From: Smithella sp.
GTDB taxonomy: Bacteria; Desulfobacterota; Syntrophia; Syntrophales; Smithellaceae
NCBI GenBank assembly: GCA_018056685.1
Contig: JAGPFC010000021.1
Location: forward strand, 1-47,273
Direction of reading: 5' to 3'
DNA: 47,273 nucleotides
Below are positions 31,879-41,087 of this stretch, in pieces. The translations under genes and the position numbers were made by a program. The notes below the pieces were generated by a model that saw only the letters and a program-made list of their open reading frames with translations, had not been told where the DNA came from and did not search any database. Position 1 is the first letter of the stretch. Each line of letters opens with the position of its first letter.

Positions 31879-33789
31879 TCAGGGAGCCAGCCATTTCTTT
31901 TTTTCTTCAAGCTGTTTCTGCTTTTTCTGGATATCGATTTCCATTGCGGTTAACACTGGCTGCTTAAATATATAGTAATCACTGATATTCTTTTTAAAGA
32001 TATTGTGAATGTAACGGCCTGCCTCCGGATTTAAATGATTATAGAAATTAAAAACGTTCATCAGAATTTCCGGATTCTTAACCTTCGCGAAGCGCACGGG
32101 GCTGAGATTCACATTGCCCGCTTCCGTGCTGACAATATTCATTAACGACTTATGAATCAATATGGCCGCGTTCTTTTCAAAATACAAAAGACGCCATTCG
32201 TCTCCGGCTCTTAGAAAATCAACAATGAGAGCCATCTGCCGGTAATGAAGCACCGCTACCTTAAAAGGATATTTTTCCCGAAAACGATTGATGTCATCGA
32301 GGTTGACCCGCTTCATCGTGAAATCCATATAATCGGGAAAAACCTGATTTCGGTAAAGTCCGCCACGGGGATCGATAAATACCTTATAATCCGGATACAG
32401 TTTCCACAACAAATATCCGCCAATGACATAATCGTTGAAGATCGGTCCCTCCAGTTTATACTTTTTCAGAAATTCCACTTCTTTGACCGGCACAAAATTA
32501 TCCAGTCCCTGGCCGAACCATTTATTATCCGCGGTATATCGGATATTAAAAAAGGCTATCACGATAATAAACAAAACAAAGGCCGACAAAGAAAAGACGA
32601 TCGCCCTGCTGTCAAACTGCACGAGTTTCAAACGGAAAAAAGTCAAGTAGAAAAAGACGAAGAAGAAAGCAACCGGAAAAAAATAAGATGCCCGGCTTGT
32701 GTCCATACCCTTCCAGTACAAAGCGATGCTTGCGATCAACAGGGTAAAGTCCATCGTCCTTTTTTTGAACAATTCATAAGCCGAAAAGATTAAAACGGAA
32801 AGAAGCATTAAGGTCATGAGCCATGCGGTCATACCAGCATTCATAATATTCACATCTATCGTCTTTAAATAATTCCACAGGCTGACATAGGCCAGGACCA
32901 TCTTGTCATAGGGACTGGAATAACTTTGATAACCAAGGGCGTTCATCGCTATCGGGAAAAGGCTGATCAAATAGTCAATCCCGTAAGGATTGAACAAAGT
33001 GGCGGCACCGGATAAGATACCCGCAACCGCCAGATGAATCAGCTCACTGACCGTGAAGGATTCCCGCGCAAAGAAAAACTTGTTCAATAATTCTCCGACG
33101 AATGCCATGCCCAGAAAAGCCAGGCCCATGATAAACGCGCCATGAAGATTGACCCATAAAGCAAACAGAAAAGGATAAATGTAAAAAAGATATTTTTTCC
33201 TTTTTATCTTCACATAAAAGAAATGAAATAACGTCCAGCTGAACAAAAGGGCTGAGAATAATTCCGGTTTATAGTAACGGCAGGAGATGGAACAGGCTAT
33301 GGCTATGGCGGCAATCATTGTCGCACTGCTGACGTCAAGACGCTGATTCATCAGACGAAGGAAAAGAAAGAAAGAAAGAAAGATACCGCCAAAGATAAGC
33401 CATTGAAAAAGCCACAGGCCGAATCCGCCCATGAAACTGTAAAAAAGATAAACCACGATACTGCCCAGGCAGGTATTATAAAGCCACGTGGGATCGGTCG
33501 GCGTCCAGGAAAAAACCGACAAGTCCATGCGCAACGTATGGTGGGTCAGATAATATTTGCCGTGCGCCATCTGCCACCATAAATCATAATCGATTCTATC
33601 CACCGGATACCGGAATAAAACCAGTAACGGAAGAAGTGCTATGATCAGCCATTTGAGCATTACGGAAGAGGAAAGTTTTTCTGAAAACGTAATGAAAAAT
33701 GACTTCCCGGCCGGTGGAACGCCCGGAGGTTCAACTGCCTCCGTCGCCTTCATCTCATGGTGCATTTCCTGATTTTCGAGTTCTGTCAT
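31879..33789 (-). CDS. Polytopic membrane protein, GT-C-like (paralogue 2)
   Basis: 636 aa with the same architecture as the gene at 29081-30943: YPVDRIDYDLWWQMAHGKYY, FSWTPTDPTWLYNTCLGS, YKPELFSALLF, WVNLHGAFIMGLAF, FNPYGIDYLI, then NKWFGQGLDNFVPVKEVEFLKKY and DYKVFIDPRGGLYRNQ. The N-terminal ~30 residues are charged and poorly conserved. About 11-12 membrane helices precede a soluble extracytoplasmic domain of ~220 residues ending in a Lys/Gln-rich tail. The DYDxWWQMA loop could hold the catalytic acid of a lipid-linked sugar transferase, but this family is not assigned by me. It is the first gene of the leftward trio with the GNAT and paralogue 1. Confidence 0.7.
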   Translation of the reverse strand: MTELENQEMHHEMKATEAVEPPGVPPAGKSFFITFSEKLSSSVMLKWLIIALLPLLVLFRYPVDRIDYDLWWQMAHGKYYLTHHTLRMDLSVFSWTPTDPTWLYNTCLGSIVVYLFYSFMGGFGLWLFQWLIFGGIFLSFFLFLRLMNQRLDVSSATMIAAIAIACSISCRYYKPELFSALLFSWTLFHFFYVKIKRKKYLFYIYPFLFALWVNLHGAFIMGLAFLGMAFVGELLNKFFFARESFTVSELIHLAVAGILSGAATLFNPYGIDYLISLFPIAMNALGYQSYSSPYDKMVLAYVSLWNYLKTIDVNIMNAGMTAWLMTLMLLSVLIFSAYELFKKRTMDFTLLIASIALYWKGMDTSRASYFFPVAFFFVFFYLTFFRLKLVQFDSRAIVFSLSAFVLFIIVIAFFNIRYTADNKWFGQGLDNFVPVKEVEFLKKYKLEGPIFNDYVIGGYLLWKLYPDYKVFIDPRGGLYRNQVFPDYMDFTMKRVNLDDINRFREKYPFKVAVLHYRQMALIVDFLRAGDEWRLLYFEKNAAILIHKSLMNIVSTEAGNVNLSPVRFAKVKNPEILMNVFNFYNHLNPEAGRYIHNIFKKNISDYYIFKQPVLTAMEIDIQKKQKQLEEKKKWLAP

Positions 33790-33840
33790 AATTTTATTGC
33801 GATTCCTCTGTTTAGAAAAGATGATCCAAAATAATCAGCA

Positions 33841-35202
33841 TCAGGGATCTACCCTGATCAGCATTGCGTCGCCCTGCGCATATCCGGAGCAAATGCCGCA
33901 GACCCCCCAACCGCCACCACGCCGCCTGAGCTCATAACCCAGCGTCATGGCAATTCTGGTTCCCGTCGCTCCAATGGGATGACCGAAAGCGACCGCCCCG
34001 CCGTTGATATTCACTTTCTTGTACATCTCATCCTTAGTCATGCCTAACACTAAACGGCAGCTCACCAACGCCACGGCAGCAAAGGCTTCGTTGATTTCAA
34101 TGACGTCCATCTGTTCGAGCGTTAAATCGTTCTGTTCCAGAATCTTTTTAATGGCCAGTCCCGGGACAGTCGCAATATCTTTTGTCGGCTGGGAAACCTC
34201 AGCATAATCCACAATCGTGAAAATCGGTTTGAGACCGAGTTCTTCGGCTTTTTCCCTGCTCATCAAAAGGCAAACATCACCTCCGTCATTGACTCCCGGG
34301 GCATTACCGGCCGTAACATTTCCCGGTTCGCCGGTGACTGTGCTCAGATGACCGAACACCGGGGGGAGCTTTGCCAGACCTTCCATCGTTGTCTCCGGGC
34401 GTGGTCCTTCATCCCTGTCCATCACGATCACTTTTTTGCCCTGTTTCACTTCCACAGGAAATATCTCGTCGTCTAATTTGCCTTCCTTAATCGCCCGCAC
34501 GGCGTTCATTTGAGAAACATACGCCCATTCATCATGCTCCTGCCTGCTAAAGCCGAACTCATCGGATACCTCTGAACCATGAATAGCCATGTGCCGGTCG
34601 TAGAACGCATCCCATAGACCGTCATAAACCATCGAATCAATGACACGACCATTGGGCAGTGCCATCTTTGCCCCCCAACGCATATCCGGCAGCAGAAACG
34701 GGCAGTTGCTCATACTTTCCTGACCACCGGCAATGCAGATTTCAGCCCTTCCCAGCAGAATCATCTGAAAGGCCAGGTCTATGGTTTTCAAGCCCGAGGC
34801 ACAGACTTTATTGACCGTAATGGAAGGAACGGTATCCGGCACACCCGCCAGAATACTCGCCTGGCGTCCGGGTATCTGACCACAACCGGCAGTGACGACA
34901 TGTCCCATAAAAACATAATCCACATCGGACGGCTTAACCTTGCCCTCGGTCCGGCGTAGAACTTCTTTAATGGCCAGGGCTCCCAGTTCCACCGCGGAAA
35001 AATCCTTCAGTGCACCGCCCGCACGTCCGTAAGGGGTGCGGCAGGCTTCCACGCAAACCACTTCCCGGAATTTTTTATGAGGATTTTTTATTTTTCTGCC
35101 CATGGCCGCAAAATCCGGCTTTCGTTCTCCAAATTTCGCGATGGGCGCGTCTTTATAGATTTCCGACTTTTTTCTCTCCAGTTTCTGCGGAACTTTGGCC
35201 AT
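33841..35202 (-). CDS. Thiolase (acetyl-CoA C-acyltransferase)
   Basis: 453 aa. Thiolases cleave 3-ketoacyl-CoA with CoA or condense two acyl-CoA units. Catalytic residues are all present: nucleophile Cys134 (VNKVCASGLK), His408 (GAVAFGHPIGATGTR) and the second Cys438 (GICSGYAQGDA), plus INEAFAAVAL and NVTAGNAPGVNDGG. The last ~405 residues match the standard thiolase, but there is an N-terminal extension of ~48 residues (MAKVPQKLERKKSEIYKD...) before the usual VVCVEACRTPYGR start. GGGGAGGG lies upstream of the ATG. Likely serves fatty-acid, aromatic-compound or butyrate-type beta-oxidation in this syntroph-like host. Stands alone in its transcription unit. Confidence 0.92.
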   Translation of the reverse strand: MAKVPQKLERKKSEIYKDAPIAKFGERKPDFAAMGRKIKNPHKKFREVVCVEACRTPYGRAGGALKDFSAVELGALAIKEVLRRTEGKVKPSDVDYVFMGHVVTAGCGQIPGRQASILAGVPDTVPSITVNKVCASGLKTIDLAFQMILLGRAEICIAGGQESMSNCPFLLPDMRWGAKMALPNGRVIDSMVYDGLWDAFYDRHMAIHGSEVSDEFGFSRQEHDEWAYVSQMNAVRAIKEGKLDDEIFPVEVKQGKKVIVMDRDEGPRPETTMEGLAKLPPVFGHLSTVTGEPGNVTAGNAPGVNDGGDVCLLMSREKAEELGLKPIFTIVDYAEVSQPTKDIATVPGLAIKKILEQNDLTLEQMDVIEINEAFAAVALVSCRLVLGMTKDEMYKKVNINGGAVAFGHPIGATGTRIAMTLGYELRRRGGGWGVCGICSGYAQGDAMLIRVDP

Positions 35203-35446
35203 AAAAATGCCCTCCCCTTTCTAAAGATGGTGATAACCCGACGATGAAATTAAACCAATGAAAAAATTATTGCTTTTTTTACATAGACTATTTTGAAAGT
35301 CAACCTTTTTGCTTCCGGATCGTGGACAGGAATTCATTTCCAGCCCGGCCGTTTTGTTACAATCAGGTTGACGAAAGTAAAATCTTCCGCTAAAAAAAGT
35401 CAACGCAGTAGCAACAACGATGCGTACTTAAGGATTAACGCAATTC

Positions 35447-36115
35447 ATGGACAAACGTTTAGCCTACAGAATCTTGTTTTTATTGCTCTGCATCGCCCTA
35501 TCTGTCTTTGTTGTCATTCACTTTGATTTTCATCTCCTCTTAAAAGACAGGCAGAAACTTCTGACGTTCATTCGATCAAATCCCTATGATCATCTGATTT
35601 TCATCGTGGCCCAAATCGTTCAGGTTGTCGCGGCACCGTTTCCGGGAGAAATTACCGGCCTCATCGGCGGCATACTTTACGGACCGTTCTGGGGAACCGT
35701 TTATTCCACCATCGGATTGACACTGGGTTCGTGGGCGGCTTTTATGCTGGCGAGATTTTTTGGTGAACCGATTCTTGAATACGTGGTCCGCCGTGATGTC
35801 CTGGAAAAATTCGACTACTTCATGGAACACAAGGGGCTGCTCGTTTCCTTTCTGCTTTTTCTGATTCCGGGCTTCCCCAAGGATTACCTGTGCTATATCA
35901 TGGGCGTCAGCCGAATCCCGACAGGAACATTCCTGGCCATTTCCACCGCCGGACGCGTTTTCGGCACCGCCATGCTGTCCATTACCGGTTCTTTTGCCGG
36001 CAACGGACAATACACTTTCTTAATCTTTGTTCTGATTCTGGGCGTAGCCATTTTTGTGACGGCTTATTACTATCACGACCAACTGATCGCGATGCTCAAA
36101 CGACTTAAAAAGTAA
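35447..36115 (+). CDS. TVP38/TMEM64 (VTT/DedA-type) membrane protein
   Basis: 222 aa, about five or six membrane helices. The VTT-domain signatures are present: the re-entrant APFPGEITGLIGGILYGPFWG segment (about 61-82), TLGSWAAFMLARFFGEPILEYVV, and the second motif FLLFLIPGFPKDYLCYIMGVSRIP with PGFPKD in the expected place. Members scramble or translocate lipids such as undecaprenyl phosphate or phosphatidylethanolamine. AAGGA precedes the ATG, and TTGACG/17 bp/TAAAAA at 35368-35396 is a possible promoter. It converges on the paaK-like gene. Precise lipid unknown. Confidence 0.87.
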   Translation: MDKRLAYRILFLLLCIALSVFVVIHFDFHLLLKDRQKLLTFIRSNPYDHLIFIVAQIVQVVAAPFPGEITGLIGGILYGPFWGTVYSTIGLTLGSWAAFMLARFFGEPILEYVVRRDVLEKFDYFMEHKGLLVSFLLFLIPGFPKDYLCYIMGVSRIPTGTFLAISTAGRVFGTAMLSITGSFAGNGQYTFLIFVLILGVAIFVTAYYYHDQLIAMLKRLKK

Positions 36116-36143
36116 CTGTCGCCTTCGGGCCGCCAATGAATTT

Positions 36144-37445
36144 TTATATATCTCTTTTGTCCAAGACCCGTGAAACTTTTCCCTGCTGCCGCGGCAGACT
36201 GTTGGATTCAACCAGGCGGACGTCAACATGAATACCGGTTACCGACGCAATGTGTTTTCTGATGGTTTCCAGAAAAGACCGCTGTTTCTGCAACTCCAGC
36301 GTAAATATTTTATCCGTAACTTCCACAAACAGTTCCAGATGATCCATGGCGCCTTTTCTTTCCACGACAATCTGATAGGGCGTTTCACCCTGGGCGACGC
36401 TAAAGAGCGCTTCTTCAATCTGTGAAGGGAAAACATTCACTCCCCGGATAATCAGCATGTCATCGGAACGCCTCCGGACCCTTTTCATCCGCGCCAGCGT
36501 GCGCCCGCACTCGCAGGGAGCGTAGTCAATACTCGTCATATCCCCCGTGCGATAGCGGATCATCGGAAAAGCTTCCCGCGTCAGCGTGGTGAGCACCAGC
36601 TCGCCCTCGGAACCGGCGGGAAGAACCGCTCCCGTTTCCGGATCGATGATCTCCGGCAGGAAAGCGTCTTCATAAATGTGCATGCCATTTTTGCAAAGAC
36701 ATTCACCGGCAACACCCGGACCGATAACTTCGGAAATCCCGTAGTTGTCGGTCGCCTTGAGCAGCAGCTTTTGTTCAATTTCTTCGCGCATTTTTTCCGA
36801 CCACGGTTCCCCTCCAAAAAGTCCGACTTTCAGGGAAAGCGATTTGGGATCAATACCCAACTGCTCCAAACGCCCGGCTAGGGCCAGGGCATAGCTAGAC
36901 GTACTGACCAGCACCGTGGTTTTATAATCCTGCATAATCATGATCTGTTTATCCGTATTGCCGGTGCCCATCGGAATCACTGAAGCCCCGATGGCTTCCG
37001 CCCCGTAATGGACACCGAAAGCCCCGGTGAAGAGACCGTAACGGAAGGTAATTTGCACGACATCATCATGCGTTACACCGGCCGCCGTCATGAAACGGGC
37101 CGCCAGATTGGACCAGATCCTGATGTCATTTTTCGTGTAGCCCATGACGATCGGTTTGCTGGTCGTGCCGGAGGACGAATGAATGCGCACGACCTCTCTG
37201 AGCGGCACGGCAAAAAGGCCGTAAGGATAATTGACGCGCAGGTCGTCCCGGGTTGTAAACGGCAGTTTCGCCAAATCGGACAGAGAGCGGATATCTTCCG
37301 CGATGATTCCTGAAGCATTGAATATTTTCCGGTAATGCGTCACATTTTTGTAAACTCTGTTGACCGCGGCCTGAAGCCTTTCCAACTGCAGTTGTTCCAG
37401 CTCATCGCGTGACATGCACTCATGCGTTTTATCCCAGATATTCAT
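36144..37445 (-). CDS. paaK: Phenylacetate-CoA ligase-like enzyme
   Basis: 433 aa, usual length for PaaK. The ANL-superfamily AMP-binding motif is HSSSGTTSKPIVMGYT (P-loop), followed by DNYGISEVIGPGVAGEC, GELVLTTLTREAFPMIRYRTGDMT and the hinge/C-terminal RRRSDDMLIIRGVNVFPSQIE. It activates phenylacetate or a related aryl/indole acetate with CoA and ATP. As last gene of the leftward liv operon it would act on a compound imported by that ABC transporter, or one made from an amino acid so imported. AGGGAGGG is a strong ribosome site. Phenylacetate, indoleacetate and other aryl acids cannot be distinguished from sequence. Confidence 0.88.
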   Translation of the reverse strand: MNIWDKTHECMSRDELEQLQLERLQAAVNRVYKNVTHYRKIFNASGIIAEDIRSLSDLAKLPFTTRDDLRVNYPYGLFAVPLREVVRIHSSSGTTSKPIVMGYTKNDIRIWSNLAARFMTAAGVTHDDVVQITFRYGLFTGAFGVHYGAEAIGASVIPMGTGNTDKQIMIMQDYKTTVLVSTSSYALALAGRLEQLGIDPKSLSLKVGLFGGEPWSEKMREEIEQKLLLKATDNYGISEVIGPGVAGECLCKNGMHIYEDAFLPEIIDPETGAVLPAGSEGELVLTTLTREAFPMIRYRTGDMTSIDYAPCECGRTLARMKRVRRRSDDMLIIRGVNVFPSQIEEALFSVAQGETPYQIVVERKGAMDHLELFVEVTDKIFTLELQKQRSFLETIRKHIASVTGIHVDVRLVESNSLPRQQGKVSRVLDKRDI

Positions 37446-37462
37446 AAAACCCTCCCTCTGTT

Positions 37463-38206
37463 TTACCGTTCCCAGATCTCTTTTTTATCCTTGCCCAGAT
37501 AAGCCCGTTGCACATCTTTATTGTCCAGCAGTTCGGCGGCCGTTCCCTCCAGAATCATGCGTCCTGTCTCCAGAACGTAACCACGGCCGGCCAGCTTCAG
37601 CGCCGCCTTTGCGTTTTGTTCCACCAGCAGCACGGTGGTTTTCTGCTCCCGGGAAAGATTTTCAATCACCCGGAAAATTTCCTGTGACACCATCGGCGCC
37701 AGGCCCATCGAAGGTTCGTCCAGCAGCATCAGTTTGGGCCTGGCCATAAATGCGCGGCCGATGGCCAGCATTTGCTGCTCACCGCCGGAGAGTGTGCCCG
37801 CCAGTTGTTTTCTTCTTTCCTTAAGAATGGGAAACAGATCATAAACCATTTCCTTGTTCTTTTTGACTTCATCACCGCCGCCCAGCATCTTATGATGCAG
37901 ATAAGCCCCCAGTTCCAGATTGTCCTCCACGGACACGGGTTTGAAAACCTGCCTGCCCTCCGGAACCTGCGAAATACCGAGACGGACAATCTGATGGACG
38001 GGAAGACCATGGATCGGCACATCATTAAAAATAATCTGGCCGTCGCGTGGCGGAACGACACCGGACAGAGAATTCAGCAGCGTGGTTTTGCCCGCGCCGT
38101 TGGCGCCCAACAGTGTGACGATTTCGCCTTCCCTTAAATGCAGAGAAACATTTTTCAGCGCCTGCGCTTCGCCGTAATACGTATTAATGTTTTTGATCTT
38201 CAGCAT
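37463..38206 (-). CDS. livF: Branched-chain amino acid-type ABC transporter ATPase
   Basis: 247 aa. Walker A GANGAGKTTLLNSL, Q-loop region, signature GTLSGGEQQMLAIGRA and Walker B LMLLDEPSMGLAPMVSQEI are intact, and VLLVEQNAKAALKLAGRGYVLETG is the LivF ending. Cytoplasmic ATPase of the hydrophobic-amino-acid (HAAT) transport complex, paired with LivG. The HAAT systems also carry urea, amides and aromatic acids, which fits the downstream paaK. Spaced 12 bases from livG and 17 from paaK. Confidence 0.92.
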   Translation of the reverse strand: MLKIKNINTYYGEAQALKNVSLHLREGEIVTLLGANGAGKTTLLNSLSGVVPPRDGQIIFNDVPIHGLPVHQIVRLGISQVPEGRQVFKPVSVEDNLELGAYLHHKMLGGGDEVKKNKEMVYDLFPILKERRKQLAGTLSGGEQQMLAIGRAFMARPKLMLLDEPSMGLAPMVSQEIFRVIENLSREQKTTVLLVEQNAKAALKLAGRGYVLETGRMILEGTAAELLDNKDVQRAYLGKDKKEIWER

Positions 38207-38218
38207 AAATATACAAAA

Positions 38219-38971
38219 TTATCCGTCACCCAAGTAGGCGGCGATCACCTCCGCATTTTCCTGAATCTCGCGCGGCGTCCCCTGGGCCAGTTTTTTACCC
38301 AGGTTCAAAACCACAATCGACTGACAGACATCCATCACCAGGTCCATGTCGTGCTCCACCAGAACGACAGTAACGCCGGACTGGCTGATTTTACGGATGA
38401 GCGAGGCCAGCTGGACTGTCTCCCTGCTGTTCAGACCTGCCGCCGGTTCGTCCATTAAAATAATCTTCGGTTTCGCGGCCAGCGCGCGGGAAATTTCCAG
38501 CAGCCTTCCCTTGCCGAACGGCAGACTGCCGGCAGTCAAATCCGCCATGTCCGCCAGACCGGTAAATTCCAGCCATTCCCTGCTCTTTTCCCGAATGTTT
38601 TTTTCCTCTTTTATCTGTCCGGGCAGACGGAAAGCGCAGGAGAAAATGCCGCTTTTGCTCTTGGTGTGCAGGCCGACCATGACATTTTCCAGTACCGTCA
38701 TCTGGCGGAACAGTTCCACGTTCTGAAATGTGCGGACCAGGCCCAGCGAGGCCAGCCTTTCCGTCTCCAAGAAAGAAATGTTCTTCCCGTCCAGAATAAC
38801 GTTCCCGGCAGTCTGGGTATAAAGCCCTGTCACAATATTAAACAGCGTCGTCTTGCCCGCACCGTTGGGACCGATAACGCCGGTAATGGATCCTCTCTCC
38901 ACGGCAAAAGAAACATCTTCCAGCGCGGTCAGGCCGCCGAATACTTTGGTGATTCCGTTAAGCTTCAGCAT
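38219..38971 (-). CDS. livG: Branched-chain amino acid-type ABC transporter ATPase
   Basis: 250 aa from the ATG at 38971, supported by AAAGGA about 8 bases before it; an ATG three codons earlier (38980) has no space for a ribosome site. Walker A GPNGAGKTTLFNIVTG, Walker B KIILMDEPAAGLNSRETVQL and VVLVEHDMDLVMDVCQSIVVLN are typical of LivG. The signature region is LPFGKGRLLEISRAL, close to the family's LPYGxQRxLEIARAL. Second ATPase subunit of the transporter. Its start overlaps the end of livM (38958 onward), so translation is coupled. Confidence 0.91.
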   Translation of the reverse strand: MLKLNGITKVFGGLTALEDVSFAVERGSITGVIGPNGAGKTTLFNIVTGLYTQTAGNVILDGKNISFLETERLASLGLVRTFQNVELFRQMTVLENVMVGLHTKSKSGIFSCAFRLPGQIKEEKNIREKSREWLEFTGLADMADLTAGSLPFGKGRLLEISRALAAKPKIILMDEPAAGLNSRETVQLASLIRKISQSGVTVVLVEHDMDLVMDVCQSIVVLNLGKKLAQGTPREIQENAEVIAAYLGDG

Positions 38972-39944
38972 GGTCGTCATCCTTTGCTTTACCGCATTTT
39001 GCCGCGATGAAGCGCAAAACCGCCCCGATGCCGCTGATGAGACCGCCGGGCATAAACATGGTCATCAGAATCAACATCAGTCCGTAAATAATAATATCAA
39101 AATCCTGAAAGACGCGTAAGAACTCCGGCAGCATGGTCAGAATAGCCGCTCCCAGAAACGAACCGTAAATACTGCCCAGGCCGCCGATCACAATCATCGT
39201 CAGCAATTCCACGGAAAAATTAAATCCGAACGAGGCCGGAGCGATAAACGTCATGATGTGGGCGTAGAGGCTGCCGGCCAGCGCGGAAATAACGGCGGAG
39301 ACCGTAAAAATCTGAACTTTCAGAATCCGGGCGTTCACCCCCATCACGCGGGCGGCGACTTCCGAATCGTGAATGGCGCGCAGCGCCCGACCGATGCGGG
39401 ACTGAGAAAGATTGATGGAAAACAGCATCACCGCCAGGGTAAACATCCAGACCAGATAATAGTTGTTCCAGTCGTTGTCAAAAACCAGCGCGCCGATTTG
39501 CAGATTCGGAATGCCCGACAAACCGGAAGGTCCGCCGGTCCAGTCAACGGTTTCATTGAAAACAATATACATGATAATCCCGAAACCCAGCGTGGCCATC
39601 GCCAGATAATGTCCCTTGAGTTTCAGAATGGGGAATCCGATGACAAACGCGATCACGCCGACGCAAAGGGCCGCCAGCGCCATGATCAGAAAAGGTTCCA
39701 CCGGGTAGCGGGCCGTAATGATGCCGGAAATATAAGCCCCCATGCCGAAAAAGGCGGCATGCCCCAATGAAATCTGTCCGGCGTATCCCAGAAGGAGATT
39801 CAATCCCACAGCCAGCATCGTATTGATGCCGACAAAGACAAGCACATTCAAAATATAATTGCCCTTTAAGAAAAAAGGCGCCGTCAGCACCGCCAGCGCG
39901 AAAATCAAAAAAATCAGGAACTGGCGTTTTTTCTCCGTTACCAT
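38958..39944 (-). CDS. livM: Branched-chain amino acid-type ABC transporter permease
   Basis: 328 aa, about eight to ten membrane helices. Landmarks: LNVLVFVGINTMLAVGLNLLLGYAGQISLGHAAFFGMGAYI, the long loop ETVDWTGGPSGLSGIPNL, RALRAIHDSEVAARVMGVN (EAA-like coupling loop) and MIVIGGLGSIYGSFLGAAILTMLPE. These are standard for LivM-type permeases. It forms the membrane channel with LivH and ends in a soluble basic tail. Sits between livH (59 bp upstream) and livG (overlap). Confidence 0.92.
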   Translation of the reverse strand: MVTEKKRQFLIFLIFALAVLTAPFFLKGNYILNVLVFVGINTMLAVGLNLLLGYAGQISLGHAAFFGMGAYISGIITARYPVEPFLIMALAALCVGVIAFVIGFPILKLKGHYLAMATLGFGIIMYIVFNETVDWTGGPSGLSGIPNLQIGALVFDNDWNNYYLVWMFTLAVMLFSINLSQSRIGRALRAIHDSEVAARVMGVNARILKVQIFTVSAVISALAGSLYAHIMTFIAPASFGFNFSVELLTMIVIGGLGSIYGSFLGAAILTMLPEFLRVFQDFDIIIYGLMLILMTMFMPGGLISGIGAVLRFIAAKCGKAKDDDHAEA

Positions 39945-40003
39945 GGCGATGAAATCGTCCTCAACCCTTAAAAATCAATTTGAAACAAAAACTCGCGGTT
40001 TTG

Positions 40004-40900
40004 TTAAAATCTTTCCGTTTCTTTTTGTTTGAAAAGTCCTTCCGGACGGATAAATAAAATCAACAGTAAAATAATAAAGGCTATGGCATCTTTGTAGCTG
40101 GCGGAAATGAAACCGGCGCCCAGCGATTCCAGCAGGCCCAGCAAAAGGCCGCCCAGCACCGTGCCCATGCCGCTGCTCATCCCGCCGATAATGACCGCAC
40201 AGAAGCCTTTCAGTCCGAGCATCATGCCCACATCATAGGACGTCATTGTCAACGGCGCAATGATGATGCCCGCCAGCGAACCGATAGCCGCACTCAACGC
40301 GAAGGACAGTAAAACCATGTTTTTCACGTTAATGCCGACCAGTCCCGCCGCCCGCGGATTGTAGGAACAGGCCCGCATGGCCTTGCCCACCACACTGTGA
40401 TTGAAAAACAGCCTGCTGGCAATAATAATCAGGATACTGACCCCTAAAATCCAGAGATGCTGGGGAAGAAGGGTCGCGCCGGCAATATACAGAGGCTCAT
40501 CGCCGGAGAAAGCGGGCAGCGCGTGGGTATCCTTGCCCCAGATCAGCATGGCCACACCGCGGATGAAAATACTCGCGCCGATGGTGATAATGATCATTCT
40601 CAACGGACTGGCGTCTTTGAGCGGCCGGATAGCGAGCCGCTCGAATAGAATTCCCGCACACGTCGCAATCACAATGGCCAGACCAATGGCCGGAATGACC
40701 GGCAATTTCAAAATAACCAGAAAAAAAACCGTCAGCATGCCGCCCAGCATGACAAATTCACCCTGGGCGAAATTGATGATGCCGGTGGCGTTGTAAATCA
40801 CCGCAAAGCCAAAACCAATCAGGGCATATATGGCGCCGTTGGAAAGGCCGGAAAGGATGTACTGAAATAATTGCCGGAAATTGTCCATTTGCATTGCCAT
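40004..40900 (-). CDS. livH: Branched-chain amino acid-type ABC transporter permease
   Basis: 298 aa, about eight membrane helices. LSGLSNGAIYALIGFGFAVIYNATGIINFAQGEFVMLGG is the classic LivH opening, and KAMRACSYNPRAAGLVGIN plus VIIGGMSSGMGTVLGGLLLGLLES give the coupling loop and end. The start is uncertain (ATGs at 40900, 40894 and 40888, no strong ribosome site). It follows livK after a gap containing a strong stem-loop and a branched structure, so it is probably expressed less than the binding protein. Confidence 0.92.
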   Translation of the reverse strand: MAMQMDNFRQLFQYILSGLSNGAIYALIGFGFAVIYNATGIINFAQGEFVMLGGMLTVFFLVILKLPVIPAIGLAIVIATCAGILFERLAIRPLKDASPLRMIIITIGASIFIRGVAMLIWGKDTHALPAFSGDEPLYIAGATLLPQHLWILGVSILIIIASRLFFNHSVVGKAMRACSYNPRAAGLVGINVKNMVLLSFALSAAIGSLAGIIIAPLTMTSYDVGMMLGLKGFCAVIIGGMSSGMGTVLGGLLLGLLESLGAGFISASYKDAIAFIILLLILFIRPEGLFKQKETERF

Positions 40901-40929
40901 CTGTCAGTCCAAGATACGTCGTCCCGCCT

Positions 40930-40976
40930 AGCGGTATCGCTTCACAAACGAAGCACAACGTTCGAGTCGCACCGCT
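40930..40976 (-). promoter_or_regulatory. Branched stem-loop between livK and livH
   Basis: Outer arms AGCGGT (40930-40935)/ACCGCT (40971-40976) enclose GCTTC/GAAGC (40939-40943/40950-40954) and a possible CG(A)CTCGAACG fold. It sits about 30 bases before the livH start on the leftward mRNA and may affect its translation or RNA stability. Folding was judged by eye only. Confidence 0.4.
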
Positions 40977-41039
40977 GACTCAATATCATCTTTGATTTAG
41001 AAATGAAATAATTTTATATGATATGACCGGATAAATAAT

Positions 41040-41069
41040 CAGCGGCGCGGGATATTCCCCGCGCCGCTG
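41040..41069 (-). terminator. Strong stem-loop after livK (attenuator or RNA-stabilising)
   Basis: Perfect 12-bp GC-rich arms CAGCGGCGCGGG/CCCGCGCCGCTG (41040-41051/41058-41069). On the leftward mRNA it is followed by ATTATTTAT, not a clean T-run. As in other binding-protein transporter operons, it probably lowers read-through and protects livK mRNA. Confidence 0.7.
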
Positions 41070-41087
41070 GAAAAAAGCTTTGAGAGA

